DNA of 64,000 nucleotides from Pagrus major (Eukaryota > Chordata > Actinopteri > Spariformes > Sparidae), in NCBI RefSeq assembly GCF_040436345.1, contig NC_133221.1:26751508-26815507 (forward strand), written 5' to 3'. Below the pieces are notes generated by a model. It did not search any database and was not told where the DNA came from. It saw nothing but the letters and a program-made list of their open reading frames with translations. Shown piece after piece: positions 25,466 through 38,300 of the stretch. Every line of letters starts with the position of its first letter. Position 1 is the first letter of the stretch. Position numbers and translations under genes: made by a program.

Positions 25466-28400
25466 TCAACAGTGGCCAACCACACCCCAAAGTTTAGAAG
25501 CAATCATAGCAGCCTGGGGAGCAGCAGCAAGTGATGATGGTATCTTAAAAAAATACAGTTTACCTAACATTCAGTTTAGTTATGTGAAGACCTTTCACCA
25601 GAAAGGGATATGACTATAGCAGGAGTAAATAGCTAAAACAAGCACAATGAAGTCCAGTGCAACAGCCCTGTAATAAATACTACCTACTGTATGTAAAACG
25701 TATAATATTTGTTTTATTAGTTCTGACACAGACGGTTGCTAATTAAACTATGTTACAAAATGTTCAATCACGTTCTTCACTTACCACAGCCTCAGTTTCA
25801 CGTTCAGGCTTATATAATATGAGGTTGTTTGTCGCATGATGCTCATTGATTTGAGGTCATATTTTATTACCACATCACTGCAAATACTCATCACAAAGTC
25901 ACATTTAATAGAGAATTAACTGTTTATTTTGACATATTTATGCACTACGGTTTTTCTGCTGGTTTGCTGTCCCTCTAGCAGCATAAATTAACAATAACTC
26001 CTTATTTTTATGTGATATAAAGTACTGCTGCAAAATCAGTTTCTGACCTGAACATTTATTTTTTCAGCTATTTCTGTCAGTGTGAAAATGTCTTTAGCCC
26101 TAAAGTAAAGTGTAATAGCCCATCTGTTGTCAATGAATGTGGAGGTTGTTAAAATGGACCATTTGCCTCTTGTTCTTCCATCATGGGAGACTACATGACG
26201 GGTCACCCATAGAGTACATTGTGAAAAATATCATTTGGCTGAAAGGATCAGAGTGACACTGTGTTTTGATTCAATCAGATATAAAAGTTAATGATTAAAA
26301 AACAATGATACTGTGTACACAGCTGTGCTTTGCTATGAATGTTAACATCAGCATGCTATCTCGCCGACAATGACAACGCTAACAAGATGATGTTCAGGAG
26401 GTTTGTTAACCACGTTCACCATCTTAATTTTGTGTGTTAATATGCAAAAATTTTCCAACACAAAGCACAGTGGGATTATGTCTTACTTAGTTTGGACAAA
26501 TTCAAATTTTGACCTCATGATGGAACAAGATGAAAGTCAAAAGTTATTACAAGTCAATAATACAATTGAACTGGTGTTGAGTTGTTGAATAACTAAATTA
26601 ATGCTCATTATGACGAATTTATGCATTATGAGTTAAAGCCTGCGTCCTTTAATGTAGTTTCTTACTTACAACCAATACAGAAGATTGAAGACGACTTTCA
26701 AAATGTCACTCATTATCACACACTGATAGATGGCTAATGGCAATGGTTACAGCAATGACACACACCTGTATTTTCTTTGGAAAAAAACCTTCTGACACAT
26801 CTTTCTCTAGAAAGGGTGGACTCGCATTACTGGTGACAAGTTGTAATTTAAATACTCAATAACGTAGAATAGCTTTGTAAACCGGTTTTGGTGCAGCATT
26901 GTCGATCTATTGCTTAAGGACAATGATAGTTGACAAGGATTTTTTTTGTTTGTTTGTTTTGGTATGCCCACAAAATACACTGAGTGACCAGAAAAACACT
27001 GGTTCAATGTAAAGCTATCCAATGAAACAGCACTTAAAAAAGTCTACCTCTGTCTAAAGTCATATTTTACTTCTCTTTTACAGCAAATAAGGCTGATCGC
27101 TAACATCACATTTCAGAGTTTCTCTGCTTTTTTTCTGTCCTCTCTTTGCTGTCCTGTGTGAATGGCTTCCTCTAGCTGCATAGGTGACATTGTATTTACT
27201 TTGGATGGGATAAATACTGCAGGAAAATTAGTTATTGACCTCTAAATGTATTTTTCTCTGTATTAGTGGCAGTGATAATCTCACTCTCTGAGTCCTTGAT
27301 TTTCCAAATTTTCCTATGACAATAGTAAAATAGTGTGTAGTACATTTCCTGCAGTACAAGTATGAATTGATTGATTGATTGATTTATAATAACCATCAAT
27401 AATGAATGGCAAAAGTATAGTTAAATAAACTTCAACTAATTGACTAATTTAACCGTTAAAAACCAATGAAATGCTTTGTAAAACATACTCAGTTATGAGT
27501 TATAGGTTATTATAAAGTACTGCAAGTTTCTTTCCACAGGCACGCTGTAGGCAGATGTAGGGCTGATTAATCAAAGTTACCACATGTACTGTCTATGGAG
27601 AAACAATTTGTAATGACGCCTGCAATGACACACCTTTCTCTGGAAAATGAAAACCCATCTGGTTTTTACAGCATCTGCAGGTGTGGCAACTGCCTGAAGA
27701 AATGACCACACCATGACGCAATCATGATGATACATGCAGATAGTATGAGTTATTTCATTTTGCATTAAAGCCGACAAAGATCCATTCATTAAAAAATTTC
27801 AAAATGAGATTATGGGTTGTTGATGAAGATTCTCACTCATCCAGGTCATGGTAATTCTAAATGCTGTATAGTAGGCAACTGGACGTGTTTCAGTTTCTTG
27901 AAGACGTTTCACCTCTCATCCAAGAGGCTTGTTCAGTTTAACTAACTGGATGAGAGTCTCAGGCTTTGGGTTCAATAATGCTTTGAAAAAAGTGCTGTAA
28001 GCAGCATCTCAGTGCATGTTTTCAATCCAGTAAAGCAATACAGAAAAATGAAAGATATGGAGTTTCATCATGTCACTCTGTTGGGACCCACAGATGATGT
28101 CATTCACTGTGGATTTCAAAATGGACTCAGTTTCTTTTAAATTTGAACTCAGTTTCCCAGAATTCCCCAGTCTTCACACCTAGGTGCTAATTCAGCTTTG
28201 AGCTATTATTGGTCAAGGTGACAGACTCCCCTCTGACCAGATAGTCAAAACTCCAGCTCCTTCCTTTGTTCTCTCTCTTCTCCACCTCTCTCCCCACGGG
28301 CCTGCCTGCCCTCAAGTTCTCTTCTACTGGATTCTTCTGGGCCTAACAGCTGCTGAGAGCTGCAAGCTACATTTCCAGCAGGCCAAAATAACTTCTCCTC

Positions 28401-28825
28401 ACTGCAGCGACACAAGGTCCTGCTAGTATTCCAGATCAGTTAGCACCAGCAGCTGCGATGCAAAGCTTGCCAGCTAACTCCACAATCTGAGGAACACAAA
28501 GTAAGTTAGCACCGAGCTGCTATTCCTGCAAAGGAAAGGAGTGACCAGTTTCCTCCATCTGCTGTCTTTCATCAGACCTTGCCCAGCAAGAACAGCATTG
28601 TTCAACATTGGAATTCCAACCTTCTCCACCAGCACCTTTTCTTCAAAGACTGGTAATGTTGAACTGGGCCTAGATAGCACACAGCATAACATAGCAAGGC
28701 GAAGCACAGGACTTTTAAGTCTGGTTGATGTAATGCACATGTGTTCAATCTATGTGTTTGTTCACTGTTTTGGTGTTTTTGGTGTTAAAGGTTAAACAGA
28801 CTGATCCGCAAGGGCCAGTGACGTT

Positions 28826-29115
28826 ATGGGAGTGGAGCTGGACTCTCTGACGGTGGTGTCAGAGAGGAGGATGCTGTCCAAGTTACATGTCATCTTGGAC
28901 AATGGCTCTCATCCACTCCATGACGTGGTGGTCAGCCACAGGAGTACATTCAGCACTGATCCCACCAAGATGCCCAAGAGCGCCACAGGAAATCATTCCT
29001 GCCTGTGGCTATCAAACTGTTTAATTCCTCACTCTGAGTGTGGCATTATTGCTCTGTATATATGTACATTTCTTGTATTTTTGTTTTGTTTTTGTTGATA
29101 TAGATATTATTATCA

Positions 29116-29146
<31 letters not shown>

Positions 29147-29256
29147 TATTATTATTTCTGCATATTCTGAACTTTGAATGGGAGCAGCTGTAACACAAAC
29201 AATTTCCCCTCAGGGATAATAAAGTATTTCTGATTCTGATTCTGATTATTGTGATC
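28826..29256 (+). mobile_element. LINE 3' end in copy A upstream region
   Basis: Encodes LINE-like SERRMLSKLHVILDNGSHPL, then HDVVVSHRSTF, then a frameshift with SFLPVAIKLFN-type coding in another frame. It ends in GGGATAATAAAGTATTTCTG with ATTCTG repeats. An (ATT)n tract lies at about 29107-29156. Confidence 0.65.
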
Positions 29257-30367
29257 TCAGGTCAGGTTATTGGTAGTTTGCTTTGCTACATGGCTAATTT
29301 TGATGTCGGTTGAATTATGCTTCACACAGACTCTCTCAGGGTTTTTGCATGCAACTAACCATCTTCTATAACCTAGCATCTTGTCACACGCACACACACT
29401 CCTTCAGCCTGGAGCATATCACACCCACATGTGGTATCAGTGAGCACATGGTGCAAGAACCAACATTGTTCCTTTGTTCTGCCAGACACACACACACGCA
29501 CACCTGTATATAGTACATGTTAGTTGGATTGTGTGTTTTCATCTTTGTGTTAAATAACAGACTTTTTGAACCTTCATGCTGTCCACTTAATATTGTACAA
29601 GAGTGAATGTTGCCAACCTCTACTCTGTCAAGGATTTCAAAATCCTTTGACCATTACAGCTGTTATGGTAATTTTGGTTGTTACAAACAGTTTAGTACCT
29701 TTTTCTGAGACTGATTTGGTGAATTGGCTATATTTTCCCTTCTTCAAGGGTGGTGCCCCGAGGTGATCTAATGTAAATTGGATCTATTTTTTATCATAAT
29801 TAACAATTATCCCTGATAATCATTAATTTATTATTGATAGCCAAATTTAACCCAAAACTCCCTATTAAATGTTGCATGAAGTACTACAACTCATTTCCAC
29901 ACACTGACAGATCACTCATCCACTACATGCCTTGCCTACAGCAGTCCCATAAGTTGTCTTGTGACAATGTGTCTTAGCAGGGTGTTTCCACAAGCACAAC
30001 TTTCTCTGGAAAGGTGTGATGAGTAACTGGAAATCCGTCCAGCAGCTCTACAGCTCCCTCTGTCGGTCGATCAGTCAAAGTGTCTGCCTCCTTTCCAAAC
30101 AGTCTCTGGCAGCTCCTTTCCAGATGGGTCAGTGTAACAAAACGTCCTCCATGTCAGGTCAGTGTCCACCCCAACTGCAACTTTCTGTCTATGACCTGTG
30201 TGTACCTGGTCGTCAATTTTTGCAAATGCGTACTTGTTTAAGTTAAGTTAAGCTGAGAGTCTAAAACTTTAATTCCTGGTGGTTTCTATGTAGCAAAAAC
30301 CTGGTAAACATGAACCGTAAAATCACATCTTGCACCAACACAAGTGTGGTACACTGCTCTGAAAATA

Positions 30368-30555
30368 TCTGGACCTTTCAAATACAATCAAAAGACTCAG
30401 AGGTGCAATATGTGAGTTAATATTTGCGTTTTTAAGACATTGTGCTTATTTGACAAATTACAGAAGAATGTGTGTTATGACCCTGAGTCATTACTGTGAT
30501 TGTATTTGCTGATCTGTCTCTCCTCCTCAGTGTTGTGTGTGAGCAGTCTCTCTCT

Positions 30556-30595
<40 letters not shown>

Positions 30596-31320
30596 CTGAT
30601 TGAGAGGAGGTTGGACCTGCTGATTGGCTTGCTCAGCTTGATTGCTGACATGGGATTGGTCAGAGGGAGGAGAGAAGCCCTTTTTGAACAGCCAGCTGTC
30701 TGCAATCTCCCTCTCCACCAATCTTCCACTTACAACATGGACCAGTGTCTAGTTTGCCTAGTGTTTTGTTTGATATGTAAACCAGTTGTGAGTAACTCAG
30801 CTGCAGTACAATTTGTAAATAGACAGACAGTGTTGTAGCATAGTAGGAGGGAGAAGCCTTTTTCTTTGATAACCCTTTTCTCCTGTTTATACTGATTTAG
30901 GAGTTAGGTAAGATTTTGTCTTTTCTTTATATTTTTGATTTGCAGCAGGAAGTTAGGAGTAAACAGACTTTTGTTTGTTGTGTTGGCCTTGTTCTCCCTC
31001 TGAAGCAAATATAAATGCTACTTTGAATGTAACTCTGTGACACTGGCTTTCTTGGGAGTGAAAAGAATGGGGAGACACACATCCTGTTATGTCCTGGTTT
31101 TCCCCTAGACCAGGGGCGTGACATGTGTCCTAACATCAGCAATACACAGCATCTGATTTCTTAAAAGAGAATGTAGCGTTGTGCAGGGAAAATTCTGCGT
31201 GCACCATTAGTTTACCACTGCATGAAAGGAAAAGCAAAACTTGTTTTTAATTGAGCCTGTGACTGAACCTCTACTGTCCACATTATAATCACAGAAAACA
31301 GGCAGCACCAAATGAAAAAA
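30368..31320. other. Spacer between duplication copies
   Basis: About 950 bp that does not match the ends of either unit. It holds a GT tract at about 30558-30593 and no supported gene. Confidence 0.5.
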
Positions 31321-31639
31321 TATCAAAAGTGCAGAAGAAACGGAATTATTTTTATTTTTCTTCATATTAATAGTCTCAGTGATTTTCAGAAGGAAAACAT
31401 CAAACATACAAGTGGATAGTTGCTGCGACCTAGTGGTATTACCGAGTTACTGCAATGCAGCACAGTCAGTCCTAAGCTGTAAAGGTACAATCCACCATTT
31501 TTACACATCAAAATCAATTTTCAAAATAATCAGAACAATTCCTCAAATGGCCTCATTTGTGTTGCAAACTGGGAACACAGAGTTTTAATGACCAGTCATT
31601 TACTAGACAGGGAGCCATGATATTACGTTATGGGAAGTG

Positions 31640-32095
31640 TATTCCGAAGTGCTGTATCGAAGGCAACTGGACATGTTTCAGCTTCTTGAAGACGTTTCAC
31701 CTCTCATCCAAGAGGCTTCTTCAGTTCTAACTAACTGGAGGAGTTGCAGGCTTTAAACTCTGTGTGGGAGTGTCCTTACAGAGTCGTTAAGGACACGTGT
31801 GAGCTCTGAGTTTCAGTCATTAGGGCCACTTGTGGGTCGTTGACCCAACCGACCTTCATGTGGGTTGCTAGGGCTAGGTGAGCCCAGGTGTGATTGGTTG
31901 TTAAGCTGTCTGGGGAGAGAACTCAGTACTGCATTGTAGGTGGGTGATAAGTAATGTCTTAGGCCACCTCCTCTGTTCAAAGACGGTCGTTCCAGTTTGA
32001 TATAGATGGATTCTTTTACTCCTCTTTCAAACCATCTGTCTTCTCTGGCCAAGATGGTTGAAAGACAGACAGCAAGTCTTCTGTTTAAAAAGGCT
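31640..32095 (-). mobile_element. GIY-YIG/Penelope-like retroelement 3' fragment
   Basis: The minus strand encodes DRWFERGVKESIYIKLERPS and a following GGGLRHYLSPTYNAVLSSLP-type stretch. This resembles the C-terminal endonuclease region of Penelope-like elements common in fish. The downstream TCATCCAAGAGGCTTCTTCAG stretch (about 31695-31720) is part of the same repeat family and recurs at about 27920 and 45710. It is present in copy B near the gene's 3' end and absent at the matching place in copy A. The family name is from memory. Confidence 0.5.
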
Positions 32096-32342
32096 ATAAT
32101 CATATTTGGTAAAATTCAGAAACGTTGTATTATTTTATATACAAAGAATATCAATATGGACCCCTTACTGAGAAAAAAAAAAAAAAAAGTCACCTTTCCT
32201 GAGTGTTAGGAGAAAAAAAACCCAAATACAATATTGTAAGGATAAAAAAGCAAACATGTTACATGTCAGAGTAAAACAAAATGAATGTGTGCTTTTGCTG
32301 TTTCGTGTTGTTGAAGCTTTTGGCAGGGTGAACTCTTCAGTG

Positions 32343-35300
32343 TCATTGCCTGGTTACAGACACTTTGTGGAAGCACCTGGAAACGACGTTGGGGCTGTTG
32401 CTGTGTGAGAAAGTGGCTATCAGCACTTTAGTGCCAGGTGAAGTGGCCGTGATGGACACCTTCTTCTCTATTTTGTCGCCTTGCTTCAGGAGAGTCAGTC
32501 TGGGAGAGAGAGAAGAGAAACTCAATCGTTTCCAAATTTCAGCTCTCACAAAGACAAACACAGAATATTCCCAGGAGAACTACTGCTTTACACAAGAGTG
32601 GGTAATATTAGTAATATTGTATGATAAATAAAAGGGGGAAATTAGCGAGATATCCCATGTTCCACAGAGTGTGTGTGGGTGATGAGTGTTGATTAATACC
32701 ACCAATTATTCAACAACTCCACAGCCAGGTACAGAGATTTTTCTGGCTCCCAGACTTCTCGTTCTGCCCTTTCTCAAGCCAGAAAAAGCAAATGCCAAAG
32801 CAGTTCAATTGTTCCAGTATTTAGCCTGGTGATGTATTACCTCCCAACTAGATGTGTCTGCTGAATCTCTTCTCTAATTAGCTAACGTATTCCTCTCTGG
32901 GGTGAAACTTTTGCTTCATTGTCCATGCCAATAAAAAGCCACCAAGGCAAGAGAGACATGGGACCAAACCAGGAAAAGACAGTTTAGAACTTATCAGAGT
33001 TTCACTGACAAAGTTTGTCCGGTGGTAACGGGAAGAAGAGAGAAGAAAGTTACATATACTGAAAAATGTAACAATGCTACATTTCATAGCAGATGCTAAT
33101 GATAGAAGAATACTTTGCATATCTTTATCCATGAGGTGATTCTTATCTGCTACAGACAGAAAATGCATGTTTCTCAACCTTCCTCAGGTTTAAAAGGTTG
33201 TTTTTTTGACTCATTTAAGTAAACATAAGAGCCATTTAGTACTGAAGAGACAATACCAAGAGGCAGAGTAGCAGAGGCAGAACACAACTCTAGCACTGAG
33301 CCTGACCGTTGAGACTTGATCAACACAGACAGGCCTGGCAACCCAGAGAAAGGACAATTGGTAGGTGGATATTCAACCTGTTAACCCACATGTCCCAGCC
33401 TGAGGTGAAACCGGCAGAGTGACACATGAGGCTGAACTGTGTTGTTGTTGTGTTTTTCTTGTATGTTTTTTACTGGTATTCTCATCAGTACAGCCAAGTA
33501 TTAAATGATTATCAGCTTTTCATAGACAGTATATTCTTTTATTTGTTTGTTTTCAGCCCACTGCAAAATCTGACAAAGTGACTGTACTTAAAATAATTGA
33601 GGAAAAGAGTACCGTAAAATGAGGCAACTTTTAAAATCGTACAACTTAAATTTAATTGTCTTTTTTTACTTTACTTGTAAAGTAAAGTCAATTTTTTTAA
33701 ATGTACAGTGCAGTTTGCTCTTCTGTTATTTGGGTGATTCTCATGAAATCAACCTTTGTCATGTCCGTGCAGATTTTGGGACAAACTCATGAGAACTTTG
33801 AAGGTACACTACATCCATTATGTGGCACAGTTCACTGTTTGTACACTGAATTGTAAAAGTTGACTTTACTTTAAAAAAAAAAAAAAAAAAAGTCAAATAA
33901 AGCGATTACCTCAGAATTACCAAGTAAAGTAGACTGATACATTTGTACAACTTAAAATTATTAGTCTACTTTATTTGGTAATTTTGAGGTAATTGTTTTC
34001 TAATTTTTTTAAGAAAAGTCACTTTGTCAGATTTTGCAGTGTACCAAAAAAGTACTTGTATGTTGTTGTTTTTCAAGTCATGAATACTAAAGCAAGTTTC
34101 TGAAAATAAATATAAGTATGTTCAATCTATTCAATTTAACAGATTATAAACAGATTTAACGGTTTAAAATGGTGTATGAAAACATAATTAAGGAAAACGG
34201 AGTGTTCAAGCATGCAGCTTTCATTATGTTGCACTGTGTTCACAGTTCTGACTAAACACAGCGTTTTTTAAAATAACGTTTTTCAGAGCCATGTTAACCA
34301 CAAAGAAGAGGTGGCAGAAGATGGATACAAGGTCAGATTGTTTGGCATATTTTGATGTTGTTTATTGTAAAGTTTGTCCATGTAGTGTACATAGTTTACT
34401 GTAAAGATGGTGTTAGTATGCTATTAATTTTAAGGAGAAGAGATAAAGAAGAGGGGTCATTGCATGAATATATTAGTAGATCAATCCTTGAGTGCAGGAT
34501 GCCTTAGTCTAACCAGAGAGCTACAGTACTTGAACTTATAACACTATGTTCCTGCTGCCGCAAAAACACACCTGACAACATTCTCAGGCTGCATTACTCA
34601 GACACTTTAACAGCAAACTGTCTTTTTCTCACAGCTCGTATGAAGGAGAGTCTTTTTATCTTTCTTTTGCAACACCTCTGTTATCCTTGGCATCAGGCAG
34701 GCAACAACCAGAACTACCACTTAAGAATGATGATTTACTGTACGTTTTAAAGTCTGACAGACTTACCTGGCATCCTGTTTGTCCTCTAACAAGCCAAATC
34801 CCTCGACTGTCAGCACAGCTCCGTTCAGAGTTTTCTGAAAGGTGTTGATGAAGGACACCTGGGCTGTGTACTCCTTCCTGATCTCGATGCTGTCTCCTCC
34901 TTCAATCTGTGGAAAAGACACATTGAAGAGACATTAGATAATAATTAGCTCTGGTGCTCAACAGACAGACCCACAGCTAGAAGTGCTAGTACATAATGTT
35001 GACTGGACAATGGTGACCTCTTAAACTATAAGACTGTTTTATGGTGGAAATAAACTGACTCAAAACTGTTGTGTATGGCAAATTCTGTGCATCTAATATG
35101 ATGTAAAATAAACATCATGATATGATTTAGTGAGTTTGAGAAGTTCTAAGCTTTAGGTCACCAAACTGTGTTTCACAGATGACCAGTGATGGCGGATCAA
35201 TGCTGAATACTTCTCTGTTATGAATTTCTGTGTTTGCTCTTCATTACAATAACTGCATCCTGTCATGAACAACTGACACCCACGAAAGAGATCAGAGTGC

Positions 35301-38300
35301 AGAAAGATGAAGAAGAAAGAGAAAAGAAGACAAGGCTGCATAGTTTATCTGCAGTACTTGAAGCTGGATGCTGCTCTACCTCTATGGTAATCTGCGGTGA
35401 GCTCATGCTGAACTCCTGCACATCCAGGACTCTTTCTTTGGTATTCACGTCCTTTATGACCACTGCCACGTTCACAATGTCATCATCTGCCAGGACCGAC
35501 TCATGCTCAGAGGAAGGGATGGTGTGGCGCAGCTTCAAAACTGCAGAGAACATAAAAGATGTGGGAAAAAAATAACAGAAGAGGAACAAAGCAAATAAAA
35601 TACAGGCTGGAAATAATCCTTAGTGTTTGTTTGAAGGTTCTGTGGCCAACAAAGTAATTTGTTATAAAAAATTAAGTATGACTAAATACGATCATGCAAC
35701 AGTAGTGTCAGACACTGCACACATTCATACTGCCTCACCATCACCCGGCTGTATGTGCACTTGCTTGTGCTCTTTCCAGAAGCTGTTCTGCACGTTGCTG
35801 TTGAGCTCCCTCAGCTGAGCGTCGAGGTGTTCCATCAGGACCCTCGGGCTACTTGACCAGTTTGTGACCGTCACACAAATGGCAATATTCTCACCCACTG
35901 TTGGCTCTCCATCTATGTTCAGGGACACCTCCAAATCGGATGAGGCTTCTTCAGGAGACATGGCTACTGGACAAACCCATGGAGAATAGATTGCATTATT
36001 GTTACAGGTGAAAGATGAACTACTGCTATTGTTTCTAAATGCGCATGCTTACATGGCTGTTTTGGTCCTCGAACGCATTGTTTTTTGTGTTTGATCAAAC
36101 AGTAAAGGGCCAAAAGTATGTAGACATTACTTCTAATTGTTTCAGCTGCCTTCTTTCATGCCCAAATACACATTTAGGTGTTTATTTTATTTCAGCTTGC
36201 TCTTCTAGAAGTTTATGCAAATGTGTTATGTGTTAATATTAAATTAGATAACCTCATTTGCATATTTGGATGGAAAACTTGTAATATAAAAAATAATTGT
36301 CATGGTAAAAAGTTTCATGGTGATAGTTGAAATTTTGACCGTGTTACCATTTTTTGTCTCAAAATGTATAGAATTATTATATCTGTCAGAGCCTGATTTA
36401 TGAAACCTTTTCTTTCTAAAACAATTTTTTTTTTTTTAGCACTGTCGCAGTATTTTCTGATAAATGGCATGATAAAACAAGACATCCAGAATTCCCTCTG
36501 AAAAACCCTTGGCTGTAATGTCAACACAATAAAACTAGAATTTTGAACCTGGCTTTATACAGATTTCTGTTATGGAAATTGCTATTGGAATTTTTGCTAT
36601 CGCCACCAGCCCCAAAAATCAAGTATTGGTTTGGGTCTAGTCCCTTTAAGGTTCTTCAACTGACCTCAAAATGACCAAGCACAAACAATTAATTAACATT
36701 TTTAGATTTTAGTCTCAATGTAAAATATATAAAAAATAAAATATGGCATTGGAGTATAAAAAGTCCTATTTGGTCACCTGCAACTTCGAGACATGTACTA
36801 TTTGACCTCGTGGCAGGGACACATCAAACAAAAAGCATGTCATTACAGCTCAAATAAAAGGGCTATTCATGCATGTGTCCTGGTCCAAATAATCAGTACA
36901 AGCTGTTTGAATTCAGACTGACTGGAAAGCTTTTCACACGTTGGAAAGTTGTGGTCTTAAACAACTTGCTTTAGTTCAACAAATAACATATTTTCAGTTG
37001 GATGACCTGAATACCTAAAGTGCATAGCTTTGCCTTTGATAGCAGTCTACCAGTCTAACAGAAGTCAGTGGTGATGCATGTCAAATGATGATGATTCATA
37101 AATGCCAAAACTCTCAATAAACTGCTCACTACAGAACAAAGTTAACAGGGTTGATTATGAGGAAAAGAAGTGAATGAATGATAAGCAAGAAAGCATGAAT
37201 AAATAGTCTAGAATGCTTTCATCCAAAGTATTACTACACTAGCATTGTTATTACTACTGCTAAGCATGTAACTACTTATTAGAATATACATTTTAGTAGT
37301 TATGGTACCAGAAGGAATCTAAGCTCTGACTATGACAGTGTTCGTACTTTTCAGTGGAAAAGAACCTGTGGCATAATAAAAATGAAGCCAATATAGACAC
37401 TCTGCATATTTATTGTGACAGCATGAACCGAATGGAAGCTTACCTGGTGCACTCTGTGGTTTATCGGACAATGAATAACATGTGCTCACCGCTGTAAAAG
37501 TGAGAGATATTTTGTCACGAAAAGAATAATTTTGAAAATTAGACTTTGTAAAATGGAGCATCACATGGAAGTAGAAATACCTATTTCTTGTCTTAAAATA
37601 ACACAGTTACTGGTATGTGGATATTTAAGGAGGAATTTAAGGTTTCCAGAACAACTGACAAGTGTTGTTGATGTCTGAGTGATTGTGCAGTGAATGGTTG
37701 TGCAGCTTAGTTGAAAAGTTTGTCTTGAGGAAATGTATCAATGTCCAAGTGAAAATTGGGGGATGGCTTTTTCCTGGCTCACAGAAACTCCAGCCATAAT
37801 TGCATCCATGTTTCCCTCACAGCATCCAATTAATAGCTGATATCCAATAAGGGGGCATGTCGGCTGGTAGAGATAAGTGTATCCTCGCTCATCGCACCTC
37901 AGACCTAAATAAGAGCTTTGGGGTGGCCTGCAAAATGGACCACAACTTCTGAACAACTTCTGGTTCAAGTGGGGATAGAGGTCTGAGGACATATCAGAAA
38001 AGGGACCTATTAAAGGGTAACTCCATCAATTTTACACATTAAAGTGTGTTTACATGGCTTGGGGAGTACTACTGCATATGTGAAAAAAAAATAGCATGAA
38101 GTGATTTTTTTGTGAATCTATTTGAAGCTGAATTTAATCTCAAAAATTGCCTCCATTGATGTCACTCAGTGGATAAATTGCATTGTGGGTAACGTAGGCG
38201 CCAGGTTACACTCACTTACCACTCCTCATGAAGCTTTGTGGCTGTCCTTGTTGTTCCATTGACAAAAGGAAAGCAAAAGGGAAAGAAAAACTTTATAAAA

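Larger units (their letters stand above)
16358..30367. repeat. Segmental duplication, copy A (about 14.0 kb)
   Basis: A direct repeat of 31321-48162. Homology starts at TATCAAAGTGCAG and ends after the CACTGCTCTGAAAAT stretch near 30367. The unit includes the transglutaminase gene, its promoter and about 5 kb upstream. Copy A has private sequence near 22835-22975 and 25990-27262, and lacks several inserts of copy B. Confidence 0.9.
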
